Shown in pieces: positions 22,949 through 34,800 of a stretch of DNA of 64,000 bases. The stretch is taken from positions 8,122,001-8,186,000 of the forward strand of contig JAPTOF010000014.1 in the NCBI GenBank assembly GCA_028554755.1, in the 5' to 3' direction. Position 1 is the stretch's first letter. Each line of letters opens with the position of its first letter. The notes under the pieces were generated by a model. That model worked only from the letters and a program-made list of their open reading frames with translations, was not told the DNA's origin and did not search any database. The DNA comes from Cordia subcordata. Its lineage: Eukaryota > Streptophyta > Magnoliopsida > Boraginales > Cordiaceae. A program made the position numbers and the translations under genes.

Positions 22949-24391
22949 ATGTTGCCGCCAGAATCAAAATGGCATTATTATGAGTAGTAAGTTGGTTAAC
23001 TAAACAAATCTGCAAAAGGGGGGGCACTATTGTGACATTTCCTAAATTAAAACCAAGCCTTCTCTCAAAAGTAGGAATAGTCATGTCGCACAAACAGGCA
23101 CTACATCTCAAAAATCTAAAACAGAAAGTGGTCATGGAAGGAAAATTGTTACGTTTTCAAATATACACGATGAGTGATTTCTACTCTCACAAAGTAATGA
23201 AGCGTAGAGATCATAGCACACTAGTGCAAGGCAAGAAGGACCTTACATATAGATCGCAAAGTCTGAATATCTACAATTACAAACCGAAAATGGAAGCACA
23301 AAAATAACACAGTGCCAAATACTCACAGCAACTTGGCCGAACTAGCCAATTGATAAACCATAAGAATTTACCTATAGAATTCTGCAAAGAGGTCCTTAAT
23401 TATTAGTTAATGTTAGTTTACGGAAAATTCCAATTTTAGCATTATCGTGACCTACAGGACATCAAATTGCTAAACGTAATGCATCTAATTTATCAAGAAC
23501 CCTCTGCAAATGCTAGTATCAGATACAATAACACGGCAAGCAGATTGGATTACACCACAGTGCCTCTGTAAGAGCAAGTGTTATTGGCAATGTGTTTCTG
23601 CTTCTTCGAAAACGACTCGCTTGCGATGTGGATTCGTGATGCTAATGTCGAACACAAAAGGCGCTATTTATAGACGAACTTAGCGTGATGGAAAAGCGAC
23701 ATAAACGTTCCAGAAGAAACATTAAGGCTGGAAAATGATGAGAAGCTGAAAGTTGTGAGAAGATTTTCCATTATACCTTTTTATCTGACGGTAAAAAGAT
23801 TGTAAAAGCTTGCTTTTGCAGTTTCTAGAACACAGATACAGATATCCTGGAATAGATTTGGTGTCAGCAGAGAATAATTTGGGAAGATCTTTGGAAAGAT
23901 CTTCACGAATTTAATCTTGAGAAAATCTTTCTTAGAATTTGTTGAATCCACCAGTCGCCAGAACAGGGATGCACGCATGGATAGGGTTAGGGTAGCCATT
24001 GATGCTTCGATGTAGTGGGAGTGTGTATGCATATTGGTGAATGAGAAGACGCATAGCACGTGAACACGAAGAGTTGCCAAATTGAAGTAAATATTTCAAA
24101 TAAAATTTCATAATAGAATATATATAAAAAAATAATCTGGATCATTGATGCTGCGAAGGTTGTAAAAGGCGCGAACGAAAAGAAACTACTGGATATGGAT
24201 GTAGAAAAAAAAAGAATCATATATGATGGATTACGTCATGAAAACATGCATTGGATTCAACCTTTACCCATAGATTTAGTTTGGAGATGGTTGAGCTAGC
24301 AAATGGATACTTACTGGTCGACGCGACCCTTTTATGGTAGGTTTGATGCTTGGCGGATTGGGTCAGGTTGACTTGTTTAACAAATGGGGGG
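22949..24391. other. Non-coding or unrecognised stretch
   Basis: No gene can be supported. The segment about 23000..24250 is less AT-rich and has open frames on both strands (23032..23307 plus; 23781..24220 minus), but none has a recognisable domain. GGCGCTATTTATAGACG near 23660 looks like a core promoter of an old LTR or gene, without other support. Confidence 0.3.
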
Positions 24392-24733
24392 CAGGGGTGT
24401 TAAAATCCAAAAACCAACCCTAACAAGTTAGTGGGTTATGCAGGTTATTGTAACGGGTTACGCGGGTCATTTGGCGGGTTAGACTGGTTCACGGGTTGTT
24501 ATTGCAAGTTAGGCAGGTTCGCGGGTCATTTTGGCAAGTTGTGCGGGTCAGGAGGGTCATTTTGATGGGTTCGTGGGCCACGTGAAGGTTGACCCAACTC
24601 GACTCGCCAATTTGGCCGTTTGGGTCGGGTTGACCCATTTGTTTAGTGGGTCATTAAATTTTCAACTATAACCCTCTTGTTTGGCCAGTTAGACGAGTCG
24701 ACCTGCGAGTCTTAACCCATTTTGCCACATCTA
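24392..24733. mobile_element. Probable non-autonomous hAT-like element, GC-richer
   Basis: The left end CAGGGGTGTTAAAATCC and the right end, read inverted, TAGATGTGGCAAAATGGG are similar, fitting hAT ends (CAGGGGTGG-like). The inside is full of GGGTT, GCGGGTCATTT and GGGTTGACCCA motifs in both orientations. These are typical of a widespread plant repeat with many GACCC/GGGTC subterminal motifs. No target duplication resolved. Confidence 0.45.
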
Positions 24734-26571
24734 GGAGGTGCGAAGAAGTTAAAAAGTATTAGAACCGCAGAACTTACGTGAATAAGATATCTCTGCTGAT
24801 AGTAGATCTAATGTAAAGAAAACAATAGCTGGATGAAGGTCCATGTGTCTCTTAAAGCTTTCCTACACTCGTGTTATCAAAGGGCTAGAGATTGAGGAGC
24901 TAGCCAAAAAATACTAAACAAAAAATGGGGTTGCTACAGCCGTTCCTGATGCTGAATGCGCTTACTTAATCCTATGGCTTCTTTCGATTCTTTCAAGTAC
25001 TCTTTCATTATACAAGTAAAGGGCAAACTTAGACAAAGAAGATAGAACTCAATCTGTTTAAACCAAATTCCCTTAGTGTTAGGCTTCAAGTCGTAGTCAG
25101 ATGAAAATGAAATATAATTTCGGCAGGAAAAAGAGGCTTATATTAGTAGTCCAATTCATTATATAGAAAGAAGGATAGTTTTGCAAATGAAATTAGAATA
25201 AACATGAAAAACAATTGCATGCTTCACAATATAGATAAATTAGTGTGACACCCGTGTGATACATGACGAGTGACATATATGATTAGATATATTAAAGTTA
25301 TAGAATTTTTACATCTTACTAAAAAAAATGATGATATATCTAGAGAAAAGGTATAATATTAATTAAATTAATATGTTTAATACAGGAATGAAACTCAATA
25401 AATAATAGAAAGCAAAAAAAAAAAACCTAAGAATTGGCATATTTAATTAATTGATAAGTAATTATGAAAAGTTTGTCATATATGGCGTCATTTGGCAATA
25501 CGAAATTACAACTTATTTTGTTTTATTGTATAATATAAATAAAATGAATTGTTTAAAAAAGAGGAAATTTAGGATCTTTACTTTTTTTGGGGAACAATAC
25601 GATGACTGCGTTTGGTTGGATTTAGAAGGAGAAAGATCGGGCGAATATTTTATGTTGGGTCATATTTTTATTTTTATGCGTGAGATAGATGTGTTTAACC
25701 TATTAGGAGGGCGCATGCATTATTTTCAATGAGTGGAAAATCCCACTAAGCATTTAATGAACACAAGGCGCCACATTGATGATTACATTCTAAACTCTAA
25801 ACTCATTGAAGAATCACAGACACCACATTGGTGAATACACCTTAAACCCAAATTTGATTTGATTTGATATGAAGGCCGGACTTTTTGCATTACCAACTAA
25901 TAAAGCAGTTGAGAACCACAATAACAAATTTAGTAAATGACGGAGAACCTCATTGGTGAACACATAGCATTAATATGATTTACGGGTGGGTCATTTTGCC
26001 AACTTATAGATAATTAAATAATTAATTAATAATTGTCTAGTAAATTAAGAATGTGATTTAAAATTGGAAAAATTTTGAACAAATAGTAATTTATATAGAA
26101 ATTACAGAAGAAAAGAAAGTAGATTCATCCAAATGTAAAGTAAAATAGAGGCTTATCATGAAATAAAATATAAAATGTTTATCATTTATGAAGATTATAA
26201 TTAAAAGTACTATAATATATATTAAATAACGTCCTACACATATATATGCATACCAGTCGGTGGACCATGCGATGCACGGAATGTAATATAATTTTAAACG
26301 ATTTAAGTCAATATTAACTTTTTTAAAAAAAAATTAGCATATTTCATATTTTATTACGTCTCATCAAGATTATACATTTATTTTAATATAATTAGGTGAT
26401 ATAATGATGTAGCTATTTAATATTAAAATCTTTCGCTTATTACCAAGTTTGACATTATACATTTGCACTCATGATGTACGGATATAAATTACGATTACGA
26501 TTAGTTTAGGGATATAAAGTGGCAAAAAAATATGCATTAAAATAATAAGAGACAAATATATTTATACATAT
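24734..26571. other. Non-coding AT-rich stretch
   Basis: No supported gene. The 93-codon open frame at 25451..25732 is unrecognised. GTGACACCCGTGTGATACATG (25255..25275) and GGACCATGCGATGCACGG (about 26262..26279) look like decayed Helitron 3' hairpins but lack clear CTRR ends. The last five bases (CATAT, 26567..26571) are the target duplication of the following solo LTR. Confidence 0.4.
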
Positions 26572-27008
26572 TGTTGGGGATTCGTGATGTTTAGAACAAA
26601 GATAAACAAGATAGGGAAAGATGTAGAATATGATGGATACAATATTTTAACGTGGTTCGGCCTCCAGCCTACGTCCACGGGCAGATAAGAGAATTTCACT
26701 ATGATGAGAACAAATATAACATACGGAGAGAGGGCTCGGGCTTGGGGGCCCTCGCCCTTCACGCTCTCCTCACCCTCAAGGTCACTCGTTCTCTATCTCA
26801 CCTCTCTGTTTCTCTGTCTCACTCTAATACAATAGACAAAATCTCTATTTATAAAGTATAAGAAACAACTAATATGACAACACTATGAATATGGTAATGC
26901 TCCAAATATGGTAAGATTAGAGATATGGTAGGAGAACCATTAAGGGAGATCTCAAACCCTAAGGCCCATATTCCTAGAGCTTATTTAGAATACGGGCCAA
27001 ACCTTACA
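26572..27008 (-). mobile_element. Solo LTR
   Basis: A 437-bp sequence with TG..CA ends (TGTTGGGG.. to ..CCTTACA) is flanked by a perfect 5-bp duplication CATAT (26567..26571 and 27009..27013). It has no internal region or second LTR, so it is what remains after LTR-LTR recombination. The minus-strand orientation is inferred from a TATAAATAGAG motif (about 26855..26845) followed by a pyrimidine/purine-biased leader. It also has the ACGTGGTTCGGCC block common in plant LTRs. Confidence 0.8.
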
Positions 27009-28770
27009 CATATATACACATGCCATGTGTTAGTACTAGAGCGCATGGAGAAGTTTTTGATAGTGGATTCTTGATATATGTATGTATATGTATGTATATA
27101 TAGTTAGATAGATTTGGGGGGGGGGGGGGACAAAGCCATCCATGTCTATTTAAAAAAATTTTTACCTTTTTTATTCACAAAATATAGATATATGTTTATA
27201 TTAGAATTACTATGTTGTCCGGCTCAATGCCGTGAGTATTATATATTTTTAGATTTTATATTTTCGAGTAATTTAGATAATCATATGATTAAACTTGAAT
27301 CAATTTTATAGATAAAATAATTTAATAAAGTATTGAACATTTTTATTTAATTAAATATTTAGGAGATTTAAAATAAAAAAGTTCAAAAGTCAAAAAATTA
27401 ATTGAAATTTGAACTTTTTATTAATTTTATTAAAAAATTGAGATTAACTACTGTAAAAATAATAACATACTGTGACGATAAAGAAGTAATTATGTAGTAG
27501 TACATGACATTCCACTGAAACATACAATTAAAAAAAAAAAACACTTTTTTTCATGTACAAACGAAGAAGAAACACTTTATGTGGTACCCAACTTCTCAAA
27601 ATTTTGGAAGAATACCACACATACCACTATTAAAACACTGAAAAGAATAAGAAAAACTTATGGGGATCCGCATAATACAGAGGTTAAAATTTAATAAATT
27701 AGTTGATAATTTTAAAAAAAATTATCAATTTATCAACGAAAAAAATAATTAACAAACAAAAAATAAATGAAATATAGGAAATAAAGAAGTTATCAAGGGG
27801 TGTATGTTGTATCTTACCCAAGCATTAAAATAGAATAATGGACAAACTTCCACCTTACCAATAAAATAACAAAAAGAGACGAAGAATAATACAATAATTT
27901 CCTAAAAAAATAAAAATGGTTGAGGAGGTGAAACAAGATATCCATTCTACCATTTTAATGCATATTAAGATAAAGATTTTATACAAGCTCATATTTTATT
28001 AATGCTCCATAAAGGCTTTATTTCGCCTAGCTTTAGAAACTTAAATCAAGGTAAAGCTAATCTAACCAACTTTTAAAAAGTTTTTAACTAAAAATCAAAA
28101 CTTAAAAAACACTTTAAAAATCAAAAGTTTCAAATTATAGTTTTTCAAAAATTATTCTTAGATAATTTGAAGAGTTTTTCTCTTAATAAAAAGTACGACA
28201 CCGTAAAAGTTTAAGATCGATCACTCTCAAAATAGCTAGTACTTGCTATGTCTTAAAATATGCTTGTAAATGAGGAACATATTTTGGTTAATGTGATGCA
28301 GCATGCATATAATATAATCAATGAGAATTGTCGTACATATATATGCACGAACACAAACATACAAAATGGTGAAATCTTCTCTTGAATTTGATAGTACTAC
28401 ATTTGTGTTATTCTTTTAAATAGGAGGTTTTACTAAAATTCTTTTCATTAATGTTTGAGTAAAAGATTTAAGACCTCGCCTCTCACATTTGATCTCTACC
28501 ACCGTCACAAAAAGTAACTAAAAACTCAACATGTTGTATACAACCGTAAGCTAATTTAATTACAATATAAAATTTTAAATTATTTATCTTATTAACCAAT
28601 TAGTTCTAAGATGGAATTCAATGATTCGTAACACTTCCAATAACAACGTTTGGCAAATATCGATCAGTAATTTAATAAATCTAATTTGCATTATTTGAAC
28701 AATCAAGGCAAGCTTTAATTGGCTTAGCAAATCACAAAAATGAGGGAAAAGACGAAATGAAATAAATGGT
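27009..28770. other. Non-coding stretch 3' of FLS
   Basis: Contains a TATG/TA-rich patch (about 27078..27105) followed by a run of 14 Gs (27116..27129). The rest is very AT-rich. It must hold the FLS 3' UTR next to 28770, but I see no perfect AATAAA on the minus strand nearby. Confidence 0.4.
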
Positions 28771-28983
28771 CTACTGGGGAAGCTTGTTCAGCTTGCAGTA
28801 GACATAGTCTTTGTATTTCTTGGTCTTGAATTTTGATGGTTCGCCCTCGTTAATCAACTTCTGAATTGGCCCAACGACGTGCTCTGATGGGGGCTCCAAG
28901 AACACTGGCCATGACATTCTTGTCTTCTCCTTGTTCACTGTTGTCCTGTGGAACACACTCTTGTATTTTCCGTTGCTTAGAAT
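28771..28983 (-). CDS. FLS: FLS exon 3 (residues 266-335)
   Basis: The exon follows the acceptor TTTGTCAG and begins ILSNGKYKS. It carries iron ligand H277, the R287-x-S289 pair that anchors 2-oxoglutarate, F293 and E295, and the typical C-terminal [12 protein letters not shown] before TAG at 28773..28771. Confidence 0.95.
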   Translation of the reverse strand: MLSNGKYKSVFHRTTVNKEKTRMSWPVFLEPPSEHVVGPIQKLINEGEPSKFKTKKYKDYVYCKLNKLPQ

Positions 28984-31900
28984 CTGACAAACAAAGTAAT
29001 AACTTCAGCCAATGAAATTACAGAGATAGTTTAACGGGATTCATATTCGAGATGTGAACAAATCTCTTACCGATGTCTTGAATGTCTCTACTAAATTGAT
29101 GCCGGGGATTTTTCTCTTTATATAGTTCATATAATATATTGAGAAAGCCTTTGTTTCCCAAAAATGTACGTCACTTAGTTTGTTATATTTTTTTTTCCAG
29201 TAGAGTGCATTTTATCCCGTTTTGTTAATTAAAGTCATATAAAATTTTTACATGTTTCAAAACTCAAAAAGACACCCTATGTTATAAAATTATATTTACA
29301 AAATCTCTAAATTTGTTTGGGGTAGTTGTGCAACTTTCTTTATAATTAACATAGGGGGTATTAGTGAGTGTCAAAACTTCTAAACATAAGGGAGTAAAAT
29401 GCAATATACTCTTTTTTTTTTCTTTTGTTGCGATGATTTGAAGAGAAGCTAAACCGAATTACAAACTACTAATTTCCTCAAGTGTCTCATCCCTTTTATT
29501 TTTCTCCAAATAAACAAAAGCGACAATAGAAGATGCTTTATATACTAGTGGGCCTCCTAGTAGATTATTGGAATTCATAATTTACAAGCTCATATGCACA
29601 AAAATTTGCCTTCCTATAAACATGACACAGTCAATATTCACGTAGTATTTAAACGAATTCAAACAAAAACTTAAATACCATAGGACAAGAAATTAAGGAG
29701 ATACATACCTCTAACTGATCACCAACATGGATGATGAGAGCACGGGGAATGTACTTGACATCGTACCAATAATCATCCTTAAAGACTTGGAGGCCTTGAA
29801 CATCGTTAGGAATAAGAATGGTGAGGATGGACATGTCTGTGTGGGCCACCACACCTAGAGCCAAATCAGGACGAGGACATGGTGGGTAGTAATTTATCTT
29901 CATGAGGTACACAACATCTTCACCACCTGCAGCAGCCTTTAGTTCATGGCCCTCAAGGCCCAGGCCCAATGATAAGCATTTAAACATCCTATTTGCAACC
30001 TCTTGAAGGCTCTTGGCATATTCTTCATTTGCTTCCCTGCCAAATAACAAAGCAACATTAATTAGTTAGTGCTTTATCAACCTTATATATCAGTGTCAAA
30101 TTTAATCTTAAGAACATTGTACGTTTAAATCTATTTCCGAAACATATTATCTTTTTTTTCGTTTCGAGGGTCGAGAGGATAGTTATATTATTCACGTCAC
30201 ATCGGCTAACTCTTACTAGAATTGCGATCAATTTATACGAGCAGAGCTAGCTCTAAGGTAGATGACCAATCCAATCTAGTTCTTAGTTGTTATATTATTC
30301 ACATAATCATACTAACTAGTGTCTATGTAGATTGCCCGTAAATGTTTATTCGGCCTTGGCCCCTTCTGATTGTGCTTGGGTCCTACCCTTTTGCCTTTCC
30401 TTCCTGGTTGGACTTGGGTGTTTAGCCCTTTGTGTTTGTGTTAACTTGGGCTGCCATGTTGGCCTATATGTGATGGACATTATTATAGTGTGGGCCTCCA
30501 TGTTCCATTTTCCTTAAAAGGATAGGTTAGTTTCTATTGGGGCTTTTTCTTTATATGTGTTGTTACTAATGCAACGTATTTTCTCAACAACAAAGAAAAG
30601 GAAAAAAAAAAAAAACCAAAAACCCAAAAATTGTTGCATTTTCATAGAAGAACAAATAAAATATTTGAAGGGCATATTCTTCTAGGAGAAGTGTTAGGAA
30701 AATCTTTTTGTTCTTTATATTTATAGGCAGTCCAGTAAGAAAAGAGACAATATTTAAAAATGAAATATTTGATTATTTAAGGGCCTTGATTTTCTAATAA
30801 AGGAAATGTTGGGTTATGGCTGAAAGTCCAAGCCCATACAAATTAGGAATGAGTTTTAATGAGAATTAAAATTCTAGTTATAGTAAGAGTCTTAATTATG
30901 GTAGGATTGATAAATGAGAAAATTCTTTGTCTTACAGGACAAGGAAATCTCTTCTATAAATAGGACTCTTGCATTAGTTGTATGTGGTGTGCCTTAGGGC
31001 CACACCCTATGGGGGTGTGGATGAGAAAGAGAGCCTGAAAGGATCGACAGTGTCTTATATTCGTTCTAATCCTATTGAGGATAGAACCATTGTAAGAACT
31101 CTGTGGGGAGGGTTTAGACTTTTCTTTCCGTGGAAAAAGTCATCACTTGAGTTGTAATCATTATTATTGAATAGTGGAATTTATCCCAGAGGGGATCGTG
31201 GACATAGGCAGAGGGCCGAACTACGTTTAATTGTGCGTATTCTTTTCTCGTTACATATGCTTTAATTTCGCTGTGTAAGTGTGTACGCGTCCTGATTTTC
31301 CCAACAAGTGGTATCGAGAGCTAAGTTGGAGGGAGGACGCTGGTTTGCACGAAAAATGAAAAAAGAAACGCCGAAGAGGAGTAAAAAAATTCGCTGATCT
31401 ACTGGTCACGTTTGGCAGCCTTCCTGGAGTCCGATCGACGATCTGTTTGTTGCTGTATTTTCGTCTCGGAGAGGAGAGTAAGCTGCTAAAATTTTGTAAT
31501 GATCCGACGGTCAGATTGTGAGATACGAGCAGGTCAAGTTTTGTGAGTTTGTGGTCAAACAGTCAAACAGAAGGTTTGACCAACGGGCTTCAAGGGCACA
31601 TTGATCGAGGGTCTTCTCACCATTTTTTGACGTCTTGAGTTTGTTTTTGAGGTCCGTTTTTCCAAATTTCTTGATGTATCGTGGGTGAGCCTTGAAATTG
31701 GGTAAAACAATGAAGTGGTGATGAAATTTTGCGAAAGTCTTTGAAGCATTGTGCAAGAAAACACATTTAGCCGACTAGTGAACAAACTTCTAGAGGAGAG
31801 AAGTTTGGATGAGTAGACTAGTTGAAGAAGGTTTGATTCGAGAGAGGAATCACGCGAAGAGAGCCTACGTAGTTGAACAATCATAGTCTTGGCCAGACGA

Positions 31901-33385
31901 CTGATAAGGAATGCTACTGCTGGAAGAGAAGACCAAGTCCGAAATGCCTTGTGTCGAGGGAGGACGCAAACAACCTCAAGAGGTCGAGGTTAGACAGCAC
32001 GAAAAGGGATGTTGGGGATGACTCCGAAAACCTGCTAGCATGTGTTGGTAGCTGCTATCGTGAAGAGTGTTGTCAAGCGAGGGCTCCAGCATGAAGACTG
32101 TGAAGAGGTTCCAGTTGCGGCAAAGAAGCTTCGGACTTTTCGCCAAGGGAGGAATTTGTTGGGTTATGGCTCAAAGTCCAAGCCCATACAAATTAAGAAA
32201 GAGTTTTAATGAGAATTAAAATTCTAGTTATGGTGAAAGTCTTAATTATGATAGGATTGATAGATGAAGAAATCCTTTGTCTTGAAGGACAAGGAAATCT
32301 CCTCTATAAATAGGACTCTTGCATTAGTTGTATATGGTGTGCCTTAGGGCCACACCCCATAGGGGTGTGGGTAAGAGAGAGAGCTTGAAAGGATCGAGAG
32401 TGTCTTATATTCGTTCTAGTCCTGTTAAGGATAGAACCATTGTAAGAACTCTGTGGGGAGGGTTTAGACTTTTCTTTCCGTGCAAAAAGTCATTACCTGA
32501 GTTGTAACCATTATTATTGAATAGTGAAATTTATCCCAGAGAAGATCGTGGACGTAGACAGAGGGCCGAACTACGTTTAATTGTGCGTATTCTTTTTCTC
32601 GTTACATATGCTTTAATAAGTGTGTACACGTCCTGATTTTCCCAATAGGAAAAGATGTCCTATTTTATTTATTTTTTATTTTTTTTGGCTTTTATGAATA
32701 AGGAATATTGAGTTTTTCTAAAAAAAAGTTCATTTTGCTCCTCTGTCTTACATCACAACAATAAAGTCTTAGACAAAATACTTTAATAAAACTATTTAAT
32801 AAAAAAATATACAATATCAAAAAGAAAAACACAGAAATTTACTTCTAAAATATGAAAAAAGAACCTGTTGTAAAAAATTCACCCTATACTCACGATTGAC
32901 ACAGAAAAACATTATACTCAATATTAGAGAATAAAATTAATTTCACTTTCCATTTATCCTTTTTTACTATTCATGCATATACATCTGAAAATTAAATCAA
33001 ATTTTGTCTAACGCAATGCATAATGTTTTCGAATGTGTTATCCTTTTAAATAGATAAAAAGCAACTTATTTAAAAATTTTGCACTATGCAGATAATTAGA
33101 GAAAATTAGATTAAATAAAATCTATCTTAAAATTTTTTCTACTATATACTTATAAAACTAAAACTGTTTTTTAACCCAACCTATAGCTTTTTTCATTAAA
33201 CTAACATGTCAGGAACATTAAAAAGAAGTTTAAAGAAAATAAAATAGAATCAATTAACTCCATAAATAAATAAATAAAATACCATTTACATAACAAAGAC
33301 TAACGTAATGAGAAAAAATAAATAAAACTAAAACTATTCATGATTAAGTAAGTTTAAAATTAAGTTAAATTAAAAATCATAAGGG

Positions 33386-33431
<46 letters not shown>

Positions 33432-34525
33432 GCACACATATACTTATATTCTCTCCCAAATGGGCATTGGTTCACCTCATCATTACCTCAATTCAATTAC
33501 ACAACTAATATTATGAGCAGATTCAAACATCTAATTAACTATAATGACAATCGCATCCATGCAATATGATAATGTAATGAAATCATCATGAAAATGAGTT
33601 ACGTATGATGAAATCTCCAGTTCCAGCAACAACCCTAAGCTGATAAGCAGAATAAATCATGAAACCATTATGTATATATTTCACACATAAAATAAAGCTT
33701 CGTTAATGGATAATTTACTCGCACTAAAAATGGTGAATGCATGTTCCTTGTTATATATATAGCTTTTCTCTTGATCAGTTTCAAATTACTTGTAGTATCA
33801 ATATCTGGTATATACATGTCAATACATAGAGGGGTAAAATAGATTTAATGCCTCTAATTTGTTTAAAATGTATCGCACTACCACATCTTATCAAACTCCC
33901 GTGTAATTTTTCTTTACTTTTTAGCACAGACGGTATACATCCCTCCTTTTTAACAAGGTATCGAGTTACAGTACTGCAAAGCACAGGAAAACTATGAAAG
34001 AGTTCTAAAATACGGGAATTCGACCCACTCTAAATAAACGAAAGGCTAAACCCCTTACCTGTAAGAAGGTGGATTTTTAGGCCAAAACTGGTAATTGACA
34101 GCAGAAGGAGGCCATATCTTGTGGAACAAGTGATCAACCCATCCCTTCTTGCCCTCAACTTCTTTCTGCAGCTTTGTTCCATACCCTTCAATGCTCTGAG
34201 CCCCCGTTGGCTTCGCAATCAACTCTTTCTCCTCCTGTGGCAGCTCAAAGAACTCCTTCCCCACCTGCTGCAACCTGCTGATGACATCATCCGATATGCC
34301 GTGGTTCACCACCTGAAAAATCCCCCACTCTCGGCTAGCCTCCGCTATCGAATTTACTATTTTCTCCTCGCCGGGCTCGCTCAGATCAATTACAGGCACC
34401 TCCAAGACAGCTCCATGGAGAGTTGTCACTCTAGGTTGTTCATTCTCGGACCTAATGTATTCTGATGGTATGGTTTCTAAGGATTTTGATAGGCTCGCAA
34501 TGGCTTGAACTCTCTCAACCTCCAT
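28771..34525 (-). CDS. FLS: Flavonol synthase (2-oxoglutarate/Fe(II) dioxygenase), three exons
   Basis: Flavonol synthase desaturates dihydroflavonols to flavonols (for example dihydroquercetin to quercetin) in the cytosol, using Fe(II), 2-oxoglutarate and O2. Exons are 34525..34059, 30036..29709 and 28983..28771. Each junction has GT/AG borders, and the join gives 1008 nt, or 335 residues plus TAG, the usual FLS length. Visible residues include the iron triad H221, D223 and H277 and the 2-oxoglutarate pair R287/S289. Residues at H132, F134, K202, F293 and E295 match the substrate contacts known for Arabidopsis FLS1. The FLS hallmark PxxxIRxxxEQP lies at 20-31. The second hallmark, SxxTxLVP (225-232), reads SILTILIP, with Ile for Val. 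No stop or frameshift is present, so the gene looks functional. Anthocyanidin synthase, a close relative, is less likely because it lacks these hallmarks. Intron 1 (about 4.0 kb) is swollen by transposons and intron 2 is 725 bp. Confidence 0.95.
29212..29412. mobile_element. Small foldback (MITE-like) element in FLS intron 2
   Basis: The left part (AGAGTGCATTTTATCCC.., with ACACCCTATGTTATAA further in) recurs inverted on the right (..GGGAGTAAAATGCAATATACTC, with ATTAACATAGGGGGTATTA). The arms are diverged, about 80-100 bp each. No coding capacity is present. It lies within FLS intron 2 and does not touch the splice sites. Confidence 0.5.
29709..30036 (-). CDS. FLS: FLS exon 2 (residues 156-265)
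   Basis: The exon follows a clear acceptor (TTTGTTATTTGGCAG) and ends GAG before GTATGT. It encodes the start of the 2OG-Fe(II) oxygenase domain: K202, [14 protein letters not shown] at 204-217, the HTD iron ligands at 221-223 and the SILTILIP variant at 225-232. Confidence 0.95.
30330..30615 (+). mobile_element. Probable poly(A)-tailed retroposon fragment in FLS intron 1
   Basis: This stretch is richer in G and T than its surroundings and ends in an A-rich tail (about 30593..30615). Its last part, TATGTGTTGTTACTAATGC followed by TTTCTCAACAACAAAG, resembles LINE 3' UTRs. No coding homology or target duplication was found. It may equally be ordinary intron sequence with an A-run. Confidence 0.3.
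30807..31306 (+). repeat. 5' LTR of the FLS-intron element
   Basis: 500 bp beginning TGTTGGGTTATGG and ending TTTTCCCAACA. It contains the CTATAAATAGGACTC promoter-like motif and is followed at once by the primer-binding-like site. Confidence 0.9.
32157..32647 (+). repeat. 3' LTR of the FLS-intron element
   Basis: 491 bp, aligned along its whole length with the 5' LTR, with scattered substitutions and a small deletion near the end (the TTTCGCTG stretch). It ends CCCAATA where the 5' LTR has CCCAACA. Confidence 0.9.
32648..34058. other. Rest of FLS intron 1: AT-rich, with a dinucleotide repeat
   Basis: AT-rich intron sequence with no reading frame of interest. It holds an (AT)n tract followed by (AC)n at about 33388..33438. 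The donor GT of FLS intron 1 is at 34058..34057. Confidence 0.6.
34059..34525 (-). CDS. FLS: FLS exon 1 (residues 1-155 plus two bases of codon 156)
   Basis: The exon encodes the N-terminal non-haem dioxygenase domain (DIOX_N), including [13 protein letters not shown] at 19-31, the [10 protein letters not shown] strand at 67-76 and substrate-contact residues H132 and F134. The start is the first ATG in frame and gives the normal FLS N-terminus. The exon ends ..TACAG followed by GTAAGG, in phase 2, so Arg156 is split across intron 1. Confidence 0.95.
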
Positions 34526-34800
34526 TTTTTAATAAATTTTTTTCTTTTTATTTTTTTGCTCCTGTTATCTCTCGACCATGATCATTTCATGCAACTCTTG
34601 TTTTGCATTAAATAGCTGGAAACTTTTGTCACCAAATGCAAAAGTGGTCTGGGGGAGTGAGTTTATGGAAAGGGTTGCGTGGGGGATTCTTGTTCACTTG
34701 TTATACCAAACTCATACAAAAATGCAGCCATTTGTTACCATTAAATGAGACGGAAGTACTAGGCTAGTAGGTGTGATACGTAAGATCCAAAATAGGAGGT
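34526..34800 (-). promoter_or_regulatory. FLS 5' leader and proximal promoter
   Basis: Reading the minus strand, a TATTTAAT motif (34614..34607) lies about 85 bases upstream of the FLS ATG, at a plausible TATA-box distance. The leader next to the ATG is A/T-rich. Farther up, about 34765..34790, the minus strand reads TTACGTATCACACCTACT, which holds a TACGTA core and a CACCTACT stretch resembling the AC/MYB elements known in flavonoid promoters. The sites are motif matches only; nothing here shows they are used. Confidence 0.35.

Larger units (their letters stand above)
30807..32647 (+). mobile_element. Non-autonomous LTR retrotransposon in FLS intron 1 (antisense to FLS)
   Basis: Two near-identical ~0.5-kb direct repeats (30807..31306 and 32157..32647) flank an 850-bp core. 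Target duplications GGAAA lie at 30802..30806 and 32648..32652. The left repeat has TG..CA ends; the right one ends TA, apparently by mutation. A primer-binding-like site, TGGTATCGAGAGC (31309..31321), starts two bases after the left LTR, and a purine tract (CCAAGGGAGGAATTT) precedes the right LTR. A TATA-like CTATAAATAG lies in each LTR. No gag or pol reading frame is present, so the element would depend on enzymes supplied in trans. It is longer than a classic TRIM and shorter than a LARD. Confidence 0.9.

Noticed and set aside
23781..24220. Minus-strand open frames as a possible secreted or membrane protein gene
   Set aside because: Hydrophobic, T/F-rich translations without recognisable domain, start context or splice support.
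25255..26279. Additional Helitron bounded by hairpin-like ends
   Set aside because: The hairpins are imperfect, no CTRR end follows and no Helitron coding remnant lies between.
34121..34465. 114-codon open frame on the plus strand
   Set aside because: It is antisense to FLS exon 1, which has clear protein homology on the minus strand.
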